A DNA stretch of 64,000 nt, from positions 27,901 to 91,900 of the forward strand of contig NZ_JABXKM010000329.1 in the NCBI RefSeq assembly GCF_017115025.1, in the 5' to 3' direction. A model generated the notes under the pieces. It had not been told where the DNA came from. It did no database searches and worked only from the letters and a program-made list of their open reading frames with translations. The DNA is from Nostoc sp. NOS(2021) (GTDB lineage: Bacteria; Cyanobacteriota; Cyanobacteriia; Cyanobacteriales; Nostocaceae). This document shows, in pieces, positions 8,735 to 17,574 of this stretch (position 1 is the first letter of the stretch; the number at the start of each line of letters is the position of its first letter). Made by a program: the position numbers and the translations under genes.

Positions 8735-9805
8735 ATGAAAAAATGGATTTGGCTGATGCTGTTGGTGCTGATGGCAGTTGCGGTGGTGGGTAGCAGAGGT
8801 AGCACGTTTTTTGAACAGCGTCCTTCACCAGCAATTGTTGAGCGCATTCCAGTGGAAACACCCCAACCACAGCCAGAGTTAAAAAAAGTTGACAGTGTGC
8901 CCCAAGTGTCTACTGACAAGCTGTTAACCCATATCCAAAAGTTGAATTTTCAGCGCTACACAACAACAGAGCGATCGCTTACTCGCACTTATATCACAAC
9001 TGAACTGAAAAAATTAGGCTGGAAGCCCAAATTGGAAAAGTTCTCTGACGGTGTGAATATTTTTGCCGAACGCCCAGGAACTAACAAAGCCGCTAAAGCA
9101 ATTCTCGTAGGAGCGCATTACGATACCGTCGCCTTATCCCCTGGTGCTGATGATAACGGTAGTGGTGTAGCTGTGGTGCTGGAAGTAGCCCGGTTGCTTG
9201 GTTACCGTCCCACACCACGGACGTTACAGCTAGCTTTTTTTGACAAAGAGGAAGCAGGACTTTTGGGTAGTCAGGCTTTCGTGAGCAAGACATCACGCTT
9301 GCAAAACTTGGGCGGAGCGATCGTCATGGATATGGTGGGTTATGCTTGTTACACTGCTGGGTGTCAAAAATACCCTGTGGGGTTGCCTGTTACCCCACCT
9401 AGCGACAAGGGCGACTTTTTGGTAGTAGTCGGTGATACAGAACATTTGCCTTTGCTGAATGCCTTTCAAAACTCACAGATGCTCCCCTCAACCGCCGGGA
9501 ATAAACAGGAATCAAATCTGCCACCAGTCCTAACACTGCCGATTCCTTTTAAAGGTTTACTGACACCAGACACCCTACGCAGCGACCATGCGCCATTTTG
9601 GTATCAGGGTGTGGGTGCTGTGCTGGTGACAGATACCGCAAATTTACGTACTCCGCACTATCATAAACCTAGCGATGTTCCAGCGACTATCGAGCGATCG
9701 TTTTTCACAGGATCAGCACAGATTGTGGTCAATACTACTACTGCCTTGTTAGAGAAAAACGAGGTTTTGGAAACTCAACCACCAACCGGAGTGAATAATT
9801 CGTAA
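8735..9805 (+). CDS. M28 family zinc aminopeptidase, exported
   Basis: A 356-residue protein with an N-terminal membrane/signal segment (MKKWIWLMLLVLMAVAVVG). The co-catalytic zinc ligands of family M28 are visible: GAHYDT (His, Asp) near residue 127, GADDNGSG (Asp), FFDKEEAGLLGS (Glu-Glu pair), an Asp in VMDMVGYAC, and the late His in TPHYHKPSD near 313. It should remove N-terminal residues from peptides in the periplasm or outside the cell. It stands alone, followed by a strong hairpin at 9902-9954. Confidence 0.88.
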   Translation: MKKWIWLMLLVLMAVAVVGSRGSTFFEQRPSPAIVERIPVETPQPQPELKKVDSVPQVSTDKLLTHIQKLNFQRYTTTERSLTRTYITTELKKLGWKPKLEKFSDGVNIFAERPGTNKAAKAILVGAHYDTVALSPGADDNGSGVAVVLEVARLLGYRPTPRTLQLAFFDKEEAGLLGSQAFVSKTSRLQNLGGAIVMDMVGYACYTAGCQKYPVGLPVTPPSDKGDFLVVVGDTEHLPLLNAFQNSQMLPSTAGNKQESNLPPVLTLPIPFKGLLTPDTLRSDHAPFWYQGVGAVLVTDTANLRTPHYHKPSDVPATIERSFFTGSAQIVVNTTTALLEKNEVLETQPPTGVNNS

Positions 9806-9901
9806 CAGGACTTACGCAACTGGCGACCCTATTCCTAACTTATCTCTTCACCTGAAGTCAGTTGTAAGAGCTTTGGGTTATTCAACCGCATTCTCACCTT
9901 G

Positions 9902-9954
9902 ACGCAGATTCAGATCCCCGACTTCTTTAACAAGTCGGGGATCTGAATCTGCGT
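9902..9954. terminator. Perfect 23-bp inverted repeat hairpin
   Basis: Bases 9902-9924 are the exact reverse complement of 9932-9954, around a 7-base loop (CTTTAAC). The stem contains the block ATCCCCGACTT. It lies 97 bases after the M28 peptidase stop. It could act as a terminator, but the lack of a T-run and the perfect symmetry also fit a cyanobacterial palindromic repeat. A solitary copy of the AGGACTTACGCAA repeat end lies at 9807-9820. Confidence 0.6.
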
Positions 9955-10030
9955 AAATATGACAGCGTGTCTTTTGACACGATTTTACTATTACAGCAAC
10001 AATACTACGTGGTGACTGTTTTTAGTTGGT

Positions 10031-12124
10031 GTGAAAGAGAACGTGAAAAAGTATTTTTTATTGCTACCAGTTGCTTTACCGAGTTTACTGATCGCGTTTC
10101 CTGCCTTTGCCGAGGATATTGAGATTAAGCGGAGAAACACCGATATATTATCAGATATTCCAAGTTTGAGTGAAATCGAGCTACCCGTCACTGATGCCGA
10201 ATTATTAACTCAACAATCTGCTCCGAGTGAAGTTAATCCAGAAACTCAGCCAAAAACAGAGCAAACTCCGAGCGATGATCCAGACATTACCATTGAAGCG
10301 ATCGCAGAACCAGATAACCTACCTCAATCTACTCCAACTTACGTAATTGATCAAGAAGAAATTAAAAAGCAAGGCGCTGCAACTTTAGCCGATATTTTGA
10401 AAAGAATGCCTGGTTTTGCGATCAATGATGTCGGTCATGGTGCAGATATTCACACAGGTACATACTATCGGGGAGCCTCAATTAATCAGTCTGTTTTTTT
10501 GATTAATGGCAGACCAATTAACAATAATGTTAACACTTATCATGGTGGAACCGATTTAAATAGTATTCCTGTAGAGGCCATTGAGCGAGTGGAATTATAT
10601 AGCGGCACAGCCTCCGCTTTGTATGGTTCCTCAGCTTTTGGGGGAGTGGTGAATATCATCACCAAGGAAGGTTATGGCAAACCTAAATTGAGTGCTAGTG
10701 CAGAATTTGGCTCATTAAGTTTAAATAATCAACAGGTGAGCTATGGTGGTTCATCTGCTAATGTCAAGTACAACTTTAGCTTTGAAAGATTCTTTACAGA
10801 TAACCGTTATCGCGTCCCCGTAGGTGCAGCAAATCGTGATATTCAGGGGTTTTTATCAAATGCAGACACAGCTACAAGTACCTACTTTGGTAGCATTGGA
10901 CTAGATTTAGATCAGAAAAATTCTTTGAATTTAGATGTTACTAAACTCAGCAGTCGTCGCGGCTTAATTTATTTCGGGTTCCCTCTCCAAAGAGATAGAT
11001 TAGACCACGACGGTTTAAACGTTGGTTTATCTTGGAAAACTCGGCTAGGTAATGGGGAAAGCTCCAATATTACAACCTCAATTGGTTATAACCAAGATTA
11101 TTTTAGCACCTATGGCCCTACAGGAGCATTTTACCGTACAGGAGCATTAGATACACAACAACTCACAGCCAGGGTAGATCATGAGTGGAAAGTTACTTCC
11201 AATAACAAATTGCGCTGGGGTTTAGATTTGAAAAACACCGACTTAATCGGTGATGTTTTGAGTACAAATCCTAGTAGTATTGCCAAAAACGAAACTGAAG
11301 ATCGGAGTTTGTTCAATACAGCTTTATTTGCTGTCAATACTTTGAATATTGGCGAGAATTTTCTGATAGATTTAGGGCTAAGGCAAAGCTTTGACAGCCA
11401 GTTTGGAAATTATCTTAACCCTAGTGTTGGGTTACGTTATGTGGTCACACCAATAGTAGCAGTGCGTGGAAGTTGGGCAGGGGGACAACGCAATCCTGGG
11501 TTAGATCAGTTGTATGTTTATGATACAGTTCATGGTTGGGAACCTAATCCTGATTTAAGACCGGAAACTGGCTCTACTTGGAGTGCAGGAGTAGATGTCA
11601 ATTTTTCGGAAAATCTGATTGGACAGTTTACTTACTTTGGTAATAGTATAGGCGATCGCTTGGGAGTTATCGCCGGAAAATGGGCAAACATTGGATTAGT
11701 AGATACCAATGGTTTAGAGGCTGCATTGCAATTAAAAATTGCGGCTGGCTGGTCAACTTTCCTCAACTATACTTATACAGATTCGCAAATAAAAACAGGC
11801 TCAGAGAAAGGTTTACAGTTAGGTTTAATTCCCTATTCTGTACTTCAAAGTGGTGTAGGTTATCAAAATGCAGGTTGGCAGGCTAACTTGTATGTTACTT
11901 ACAATAGTGGCGCTCGTAGATCCATCTTCGCTAACCCTGGTGACAAGCCTACAGATTTTGCACCTTCTTTCGTGAATTTAGATTTGAGCGGTCGTATACC
12001 TTTAACTAGCAATTTAGGACTGACAGTTTATTTAGAAAATCTACTGGGTGATCAATATGAACGAGTTAATCGCATATATAGCCCTGGATTTACTTTTCGT
12101 GTGGGTTTAAGCGCCAATTTTTAG
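10031..12124 (+). CDS. TonB-dependent outer-membrane receptor
   Basis: A 697-residue outer-membrane transporter. It has a signal peptide (MKKYFLLLPVALPSLLIAFP, then AFA|ED) and a low-complexity linker to about residue 100. The plug domain reads PTYVIDQEEIKKQGAATLAD, then RVELYSGTASALYGSSAFGG and VVNIITK. The 22-strand barrel ends in the characteristic GFTFRVGLSANF with a terminal Phe. It imports ferric siderophores, haem, cobalamin or similar ligands; the substrate cannot be told. Two GTG starts are possible (10031 and 10043); the second has a better ribosome site (AAAGAGA) and gives a cleaner signal peptide. No TonB/ExbBD or siderophore genes are nearby. Confidence 0.9.
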   Translation: MKENVKKYFLLLPVALPSLLIAFPAFAEDIEIKRRNTDILSDIPSLSEIELPVTDAELLTQQSAPSEVNPETQPKTEQTPSDDPDITIEAIAEPDNLPQSTPTYVIDQEEIKKQGAATLADILKRMPGFAINDVGHGADIHTGTYYRGASINQSVFLINGRPINNNVNTYHGGTDLNSIPVEAIERVELYSGTASALYGSSAFGGVVNIITKEGYGKPKLSASAEFGSLSLNNQQVSYGGSSANVKYNFSFERFFTDNRYRVPVGAANRDIQGFLSNADTATSTYFGSIGLDLDQKNSLNLDVTKLSSRRGLIYFGFPLQRDRLDHDGLNVGLSWKTRLGNGESSNITTSIGYNQDYFSTYGPTGAFYRTGALDTQQLTARVDHEWKVTSNNKLRWGLDLKNTDLIGDVLSTNPSSIAKNETEDRSLFNTALFAVNTLNIGENFLIDLGLRQSFDSQFGNYLNPSVGLRYVVTPIVAVRGSWAGGQRNPGLDQLYVYDTVHGWEPNPDLRPETGSTWSAGVDVNFSENLIGQFTYFGNSIGDRLGVIAGKWANIGLVDTNGLEAALQLKIAAGWSTFLNYTYTDSQIKTGSEKGLQLGLIPYSVLQSGVGYQNAGWQANLYVTYNSGARRSIFANPGDKPTDFAPSFVNLDLSGRIPLTSNLGLTVYLENLLGDQYERVNRIYSPGFTFRVGLSANF

Positions 12125-12130
12125 ATATTT

Positions 12131-12166
12131 AATGTAGAGATTTTGCAATGACAAAATCTCTACATT
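12131..12166 (+). terminator. Intrinsic-type terminator hairpin after the TonB receptor
   Basis: A perfect 15-bp stem (12131-12145 with 12152-12166, AATGTAGAGATTTTG and its complement) around a 6-base loop, starting 7 bases after the receptor stop. There is no long T-run, so termination is inferred from position and symmetry. Confidence 0.6.
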
Positions 12167-12212
12167 ATTGGGATAAGTAGTATTGTTTGAGATTATTTAA
12201 ACAGTTTTTTGG

Positions 12213-12280
12213 TAAAGACGATGCACCGCCATACAATATGGTGCGTTAGGCTAAAGCCGTAATGCACCCTACTTAAGATT
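12213..12280. repeat. Cyanobacterial GGTGCGTTAGGCTAAAGCC-type repeat
   Basis: The stretch holds GATGCACCGCC, GGTGCGTTAGGCTAAAGCC and AATGCACCCTAC, which fold on one another. A related fragment (GCCGTAGGCTAACGCACC) occurs at 18811-18829, so this is a dispersed repeat and not a gene. Confidence 0.5.
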
Positions 12281-12301
12281 TACTTTTAATCCAAAATTGC
12301 T

Positions 12302-12598
12302 ATGAGAGCCAGAATTGAAAATAAAATACTTTTTATCCACCACGAAGATTTGCCAGAGTTTAAGAAGGGTGGTTCGGTGGTGAGAAACTCTTATTTCTGG
12401 GCGCTACGTTCAATTGCTGGTCAAGCTTCGCGTTATCGTGATTGGGAATACGAACCGGAGGTTTGGCTAGCGCTTTCACGAATGCTTTTGTCGTTTGCTG
12501 AATCTGGGTATTTGGGTCTTAGAGAAACCTTGCTGGAGTTTCCTTTTTCTCAAGGGGAAATTCCTAATGTGCTGCGAGATGTGTCCACTTTTGAGTAG
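12302..12598 (+). CDS. Small hypothetical protein
   Basis: A 98-residue ORF starting ATG at 12302, not recognised. The composition is protein-like and not repeat-derived: Trp- and Arg-containing amphipathic segments (NSYFWALRSIAGQASRYRDW, EYEPEVWLALSRMLLSFAES), no signal peptide, no membrane segment. No clear ribosome site is seen. It lies alone between two repeat-rich gaps, so it may be a decayed remnant or a small orphan gene. Confidence 0.45.
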   Translation: MRARIENKILFIHHEDLPEFKKGGSVVRNSYFWALRSIAGQASRYRDWEYEPEVWLALSRMLLSFAESGYLGLRETLLEFPFSQGEIPNVLRDVSTFE

Positions 12599-13040
12599 GG
12601 ATGCATAGCTTTTGCTTGCGGAAAACACCAAAATGAGTAAGTCAAATGCCATTTGGTGAAAGCATTTAAGTATTTTGATAAAGCAATTAGGCATTTTGAT
12701 AAAGTAACGCAATGTGCGACTTATTCTTAAAACCCCTCTCCAAACCTCTCCCCGAAAGGTCGAGAGACTTTGATTCTTGCTCCCCAACGCTAGTAGGGAA
12801 GGGGTTGGGGGTTAGGTTGGAGAGAAAGTTGCACACAGCGTAAAGTAATCAGCAAATATACCTGACGATTAAAAATTGCGGCTGCATACTGCTGTAATTA
12901 ATATTACATTATCAAAATAATCCTAGCACTCATCGGGCACTCAAATGAGCTTCAATCCGTCACAATTAGCCATCATGGACAAACCCTAGTTAACAGTAGT
13001 GTTGAAGCAAGGGTAGTTGCAGTTAGTGTAGGAGGACAAC
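12599..13040. other. Non-coding gap with palindromic repeat
   Basis: A 440-base gap without a convincing gene. Bases 12728-12830 hold the dispersed cyanobacterial repeat CCCCTCTCCAAACCTCTCCC ... GGGGTTGGGGGTTAGGTTGG, whose two halves are roughly inverted. AGGAGG at 13030-13035 is the ribosome site of the next gene. Confidence 0.5.
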
Positions 13041-13430
13041 GTGAAAATAGCGATTATTACTAAAACATTAATTACATCCATCGGTTTGTTAGCTTTATTT
13101 GCCCCAAATAAAGCATCGGCTCAATTGATACCGCAACCTTGGGTTTCAGTCGGTGGAAAAAATGGTGATATAACTTATGCTGTAGGAGCTAGAGCTTTGA
13201 ATTTCGGGGTTGAGCTAGGAACTGGCCCTGATGGTGCTACAGGAGTAGATGTTTTGAAATTTATCAGTTTGCCTGTCATTTCACCTTATGTAGGAGTTGG
13301 ACTTTATTCAGAAGATAAAGGTGTTGCAGTTTCAGGTGGCGTTCAGGTAAGTGCTACTAATAACGTTTTTGTTGGTGCTGGTTACAATTCTATTCGTGGC
13401 TTTAACGGGCAACTGGGAATAAGATTTTAA
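13041..13430 (+). CDS. Small exported protein, likely outer-membrane or periplasmic
   Basis: A 129-residue protein with a GTG start 6 bases after AGGAGG. Residues 1-27 are a signal peptide ending KASAQ. The mature part is a chain of alternating Gly-rich beta strands (WVSVGGKNGDITYAVGARAL, SPYVGVGLYSEDKGVAVSGG, NNVFVGAGYNSIRGFNGQLG) and ends with Phe. This pattern fits a small beta-barrel or beta-sandwich surface protein. The family is not recognised. Confidence 0.7.
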   Translation: MKIAIITKTLITSIGLLALFAPNKASAQLIPQPWVSVGGKNGDITYAVGARALNFGVELGTGPDGATGVDVLKFISLPVISPYVGVGLYSEDKGVAVSGGVQVSATNNVFVGAGYNSIRGFNGQLGIRF

Positions 13431-13431
13431 C

Positions 13432-13465
13432 TAATTCGTAATTCGTAATTCGTAATTCGTAATTA
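13432..13465. repeat. TAATTCG short tandem repeat
   Basis: About five tandem copies of the heptamer TAATTCG immediately after the previous stop. This is a typical Nostocales STRR; the complementary form ACGAATT occurs at 60159-60186 and 28974-28992. Confidence 0.85.
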
Positions 13466-13537
13466 TTGGCGAAACACTCGCGCGTAATGGTCTTTCTTGG
13501 TGGTCTTAAATTAGGAATTATTAATTATGAATTAGTA

Positions 13538-16054
13538 TTACGTAGGGGGAATAACCAAAGTCGAGATTAGCTCTCTGACATGAACTGCGGAATCTTGTTG
13601 TAATGCTGATGCCACGATCGCTTCACTTTCAACTATACTTAATCGAGCGATCGCCTGCTTCACTCCAGGTATACTTTGAGGATTCACGCTCAATTCATCC
13701 AGCCCTAAACCTAGTAAAATTGGTGTTGCTAAAGTATCTGCTGCCAATTCTCCACATAATCCTACCGAAATCCCCGCCGCATGGGCAGCTTGGATAGTTT
13801 GCTGCACCATTCGTAACACTGCTGGATGTAGCGCATCAACTAAATTTGCCACGCGGGGATTAGTGCGATCGCTAGCCATGATATACTGGCTGAGGTCGTT
13901 AGTCCCTATACTAAAGAAATCTACTTCAGCGGCTAACTGATCAGCGATCGCTACTGCTGACGGTACCTCGACCATAATTCCGACTTTCATCGCTGCATCA
14001 AAGGAAATACCAGCTTGATTTAATTCCGCCTGCACTTCACCCAAAATTACCTTAGCTGCACGTACCTCGCTGACAGTGGCAATCATCGGCAACATGATCT
14101 TAATTTGGTGTTCTACACTGGCTCTCAAAATTGCCCGCAACTGAGTTTTGAAGAGTTCTGGATGATCTAAACAGAAACGAATTCCCCGCCAGCCTAAGAA
14201 AGGGTTAGCTTCTGGAAAATCTACTCTCAGATAGGGAAGTGGCTTATCACCACCGACATCTAAGGTACGAATAATCAGCGGACGATGATCTAAAACTTGG
14301 GCGATCGCCTGATACACTGCTAGTTGTTCTTCTTCAGTGGGGGCGCTTGTCCGGTCGAGATAAAGAAACTCAGTGCGGAGTAGTCCCACGCCTTCTGCAC
14401 CGCTAGCCACAGCAACTTGGACATCACTTATACTTCCAATATTGGCGAAGATGCTAACTTGCCGACCATCACGAGTAATTGCTGGCTGGTGTGCCGTAGT
14501 TCGTGCTTGGTGTTGGGCTGTTTGCCAAGCTGACTGCTTTGCTGCCAGCAAATCCAGGATATGTGATTCTGGTTCCACCCAAGCTCTGCCACTTTCACCA
14601 TCAAGTGCCATAAGTGTACCATTTGCCAAGCGCAACACCTGGGCATCCACTCCCAAAACTGCGGGAATACCCAATGTCCGGGCGATAATTGCACTGTGGG
14701 AAGTGGCACTCCCAGAAGTAGTACAAATCCCCAATACCTTTGTCGGATCTAGTCTAGCGGTATCTGAGGGGGTTAAATCAGTCGCCACTAAAATCGCCGG
14801 TCTCTCAAGATGCAGATTAGCAGGGGCATTCCCAGCTAGTAATCGCAGCACTCTTTGCCCGACATCCACAACATCGACAACTCGCTCTTGCAGGTAAGAA
14901 TCTTCAAGGGTGTGGTAGGAAGTCGCTACTTCATCTACTACGGCTTGCCAAGCGGCTTCCGCATTTAGATGGTGTTTTAAGATGCGCTCTTTAGCCGCTT
15001 CCAACAATACTGGATCTTCTAAAAATAGTAGTTGGGCGTCAAAGATGGCGGCTTCAGCGTCACCAATTTGAAGAGATGCTTGTGAGAAAACTGCTTGAAT
15101 TTCTTGTCGGGCGGTGTGGATTGCTGCCTGTACTCGTTGCCACTCTGCCTCTACATCCTCTACGTGGTATTGCGTAATAGCAATGTGGGTGGGTTGATAA
15201 TGAACAACAGGTGCGATCGCTACTCCTGGAGAAGCTGCAATTCCCAAAAGTTCGCCGTGAGTTGCTGGGGTAACTGTATGGTGAAAAGCTGGTGGATAAT
15301 TCAAGGCAGCATTATCTTCACCAAAGTTATTTGCGAATAATGCCTGTAATGCCGCGATCGCTTCATCTGCATCAAAACCGGTAGCAGTAATCACCAGTTC
15401 GTGTCCTTGACGCACCCCTAAAGTTGTGACTTGGTTAATACTGTCACCCCTGACTAGCTCAGTATTTCTCGTTAAATTCTGCACCAGAATTTGGGATTGA
15501 AACCGGGCTGCGGTTGCCACAAACTGCGCTGCGGGACGGGCGTGTAATCCTAAGCGATTGCTGACAATCAGCCGGATTTCTCGCCTTGGTGATTCTATAT
15601 TGGTTGTTGTTGGGGTGACAACTGACAACGGACTACTAACTACACCCAATTGAGTTGCTTTTGCTAGCAGTGCGCCGCGTGCTTCCGCCATAACTTGGTG
15701 AATATCTCTACCCGCCGCCGCCGCCACCACAGCAGCGATCGCACCTTCTACTAGAGGTGCTTCACACAAATGCACTTTCTGCTGCTGTGCTTCTGGCAAA
15801 AACTCTATTGCCATTTCTGCACTCAGCAAAGCACTACCCAAATCCATCAACACCAAGACACCATCATCAGAGAAAACAGAAGCGATCGCCTCATAAACCT
15901 GAATGGGATCTGTACCCAATGGATTTTCTGGATCTTCAATACCTGCTGCAACAGCGATGGAAACTTGGCCCTGAACCATCTGCGCGGCGAGTTCCCGCAC
16001 ACCCAAAGCTAGTTGTTTACTGTGAGAAACGATGACAATTCCGACCACTGCCAC
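13538..16054 (-). CDS. DhaM-HPr-Enzyme I fusion: PEP-dependent phosphotransferase
   Basis: An 838-residue three-domain phosphoryl carrier. Residues 1-135 are an EIIA(Man)/DhaM domain with the phospho-His in VGIVIVSHSKQLALG. Residues about 160-250 are HPr (RLGLHARPAAQF, active His, with the Ser-46-like region RGDSINQV). From about 265 to the end it is Enzyme I: phospho-His in SGSATSHSAIIAR, the PEP-binding motifs EGVGLLRTEFLYLDR and RTLDVGGDKPLPYL, IGTNDLSQYIMASDR and the active Cys in GLCGELA. All phosphotransfer residues are present. The architecture matches the donor of PEP-dependent dihydroxyacetone kinase, but no dhaK or dhaL lies in the window, so the acceptor is unknown. The gene could be tagged ptsP/dhaM. 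Confidence 0.9.
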   Translation of the reverse strand: MAVVGIVIVSHSKQLALGVRELAAQMVQGQVSIAVAAGIEDPENPLGTDPIQVYEAIASVFSDDGVLVLMDLGSALLSAEMAIEFLPEAQQQKVHLCEAPLVEGAIAAVVAAAAGRDIHQVMAEARGALLAKATQLGVVSSPLSVVTPTTTNIESPRREIRLIVSNRLGLHARPAAQFVATAARFQSQILVQNLTRNTELVRGDSINQVTTLGVRQGHELVITATGFDADEAIAALQALFANNFGEDNAALNYPPAFHHTVTPATHGELLGIAASPGVAIAPVVHYQPTHIAITQYHVEDVEAEWQRVQAAIHTARQEIQAVFSQASLQIGDAEAAIFDAQLLFLEDPVLLEAAKERILKHHLNAEAAWQAVVDEVATSYHTLEDSYLQERVVDVVDVGQRVLRLLAGNAPANLHLERPAILVATDLTPSDTARLDPTKVLGICTTSGSATSHSAIIARTLGIPAVLGVDAQVLRLANGTLMALDGESGRAWVEPESHILDLLAAKQSAWQTAQHQARTTAHQPAITRDGRQVSIFANIGSISDVQVAVASGAEGVGLLRTEFLYLDRTSAPTEEEQLAVYQAIAQVLDHRPLIIRTLDVGGDKPLPYLRVDFPEANPFLGWRGIRFCLDHPELFKTQLRAILRASVEHQIKIMLPMIATVSEVRAAKVILGEVQAELNQAGISFDAAMKVGIMVEVPSAVAIADQLAAEVDFFSIGTNDLSQYIMASDRTNPRVANLVDALHPAVLRMVQQTIQAAHAAGISVGLCGELAADTLATPILLGLGLDELSVNPQSIPGVKQAIARLSIVESEAIVASALQQDSAVHVRELISTLVIPPT

Positions 16055-16115
16055 ACTGTCAACCTTGTTGAGAGGTTTGCGTTTAGCAAGTTATCCATTT
16101 CATTTTCCCATTCCA

Positions 16116-17312
16116 CTACAATTGCAACTGCCCGAAAATATTCCGGTCTTTCCAGCTAGAAATACGAATAAAATAGCCTTCTTTTACGGGAATACCTGGT
16201 GTCCACTCATAAACCCCATCGCTAGCAGTACGGGAAGAAATGTTTTGGATAAGTTTGTTTCCATCGTACAACTTAATCGAGACATCGCCATCAAAATTAT
16301 CCCGCCACAATATTAAATAAGGCTGATCCTTCTTTGCAAGTACTTTGTTCACTGGCTGACTGATCAAGATTTTTGGCGCAACCTGATTTTTGCTTTTCTT
16401 ACGGAATCCCAGATAATCAGGTAGGTGTCGGAAAGCAGGATTTTCTTGCGGATTAGATAGTTGTGGAACAATAATATTTCCATTCTGGGAATTGAATAAA
16501 TAAGTTGATCTGCCGCCATCAACGGTAATGATATCGCCTTTGACTCCTAATTTACGTAATAAATCGGCTGCTTCATCCAGAGTTCCTTGGTTCACCGTCA
16601 TAATCAACAACAACTCATCACCCTTAACATCATCTTTGTCTAGAGTACCGATGACTTGATACTTATTCACTTGGTTTTGAGCTAATACTTTTGCTGGATG
16701 ATCGCTGTATCGGTAAGTGACGATCGCATTCTTCACTGCTTTTTGATTGAGAGGTGCACCGCTAACCTGGTTGTAATTGGTAATGTATGCCTGCTTTTCA
16801 TCCCAAACTAAAGCCTTGAGGTGAATATTACTATAATATTTATCTTTTGGTTGCTTGATTGGCCCATAAGGGCTAGTACCACCACTGATGACTACACCAT
16901 TTAGTTTTATTGGAAAGGATAATTGACTACTAGATTGATATTGCTCAAAAAAAGAACAATTAATTATCGAAAAAACGTTATTTGCGTAAAGTTTCTTATA
17001 TTCGTCCGTTACTTCCGAAAACAACTTGGTTTTGAAAAAAGGGCTGTAATGTCCACCTTCCCCTTGATAATACTTCCCTTCATTTAGACCCATATTATCT
17101 ACCTCTCCGATAATTTGGTCTATGTGCATTTTGCGAATGTCAATAACTTGTAAATAGGCTTCGTTACCATTTGTTAATTGTTTTTTATATAAAGCTGCCC
17201 CGTCTATAGTTTGGAGAGACTGATAAGAAGATAAAGGATCAAAACTTTGAGCAATCCAAAAGCTACTCAGAATTGGCAGCAAAAAAAGCAATAAATTGAT
17301 GACAATATTCAT
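16116..17312 (-). CDS. Phosphodiester glycosidase (NAGPA)-domain exported protein
   Basis: A 398-residue protein with an N-terminal signal or anchor segment (MNIVINLLLFLLPILSSFWI). The middle carries the NAGPA/DUF2233 pattern: INCSFFEQY near residue 137, GVVISGGTSPYGPIK, and the late GDIITVDGGRSTYLFN with the conserved DGG. This family removes or binds sugar-phosphodiester groups and is often linked to exopolysaccharide. The last 80 residues (SQPVNKVLAKKDQPYLILWR ... IRISSW) look like an Ig-like Ser/Thr-rich-anchor (KNH-type) beta-sandwich. It lies 61 bases upstream of the phosphotransferase gene on the same strand; a functional link is not evident. Confidence 0.78.
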   Translation of the reverse strand: MNIVINLLLFLLPILSSFWIAQSFDPLSSYQSLQTIDGAALYKKQLTNGNEAYLQVIDIRKMHIDQIIGEVDNMGLNEGKYYQGEGGHYSPFFKTKLFSEVTDEYKKLYANNVFSIINCSFFEQYQSSSQLSFPIKLNGVVISGGTSPYGPIKQPKDKYYSNIHLKALVWDEKQAYITNYNQVSGAPLNQKAVKNAIVTYRYSDHPAKVLAQNQVNKYQVIGTLDKDDVKGDELLLIMTVNQGTLDEAADLLRKLGVKGDIITVDGGRSTYLFNSQNGNIIVPQLSNPQENPAFRHLPDYLGFRKKSKNQVAPKILISQPVNKVLAKKDQPYLILWRDNFDGDVSIKLYDGNKLIQNISSRTASDGVYEWTPGIPVKEGYFIRISSWKDRNIFGQLQL

Positions 17313-17390
17313 TGGTATTTTGTTGAGGAAAAAATATTTCTCAGGAATTATAATCTAGATTTTGATATTACCCAGGTTTTGAAGTCCAAG

Positions 17391-17516
17391 TTTGAACCTC
17401 AGAAGGTCAAAGTTGAACCTCGGAAGGTCAAAGTTGAGCCTCAGAAGGTCAAAGTTGAACCTCAGAAGGTCAAAGTTGAACCTCAGAAGGTCAAAGTTGA
17501 GCCTCGGAAGGTCAAA
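17391..17516. repeat. Six tandem 21-bp repeats
   Basis: Six head-to-tail copies of GTTGAACCTCAGAAGGTCAAA with variants A/G at two positions (17391, 17412, 17433, 17454, 17475, 17496). There are no spacers, so this is not CRISPR. On the plus strand it is open in one frame and would encode VEPQKVK heptads between a possible TTG (about 17379) and a stop at about 17539. No ribosome site is apparent. It sits between divergent genes, so it may instead be a regulatory or replication-slippage repeat. Confidence 0.9.
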
Positions 17517-17574
17517 TTTCAAGTAACCTTAGTTGTAGTATAGTTTTGCTTTTGTATTATTAATGGTATAAGAG

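Noticed and set aside
14373..14897. 174-residue plus-strand ORF
   Set aside because: It is a shadow of the Enzyme I domain on the minus strand.
17391..17516. Tandem repeats as a CRISPR array
   Set aside because: The 21-bp units are contiguous, with no spacers and no cas genes nearby.
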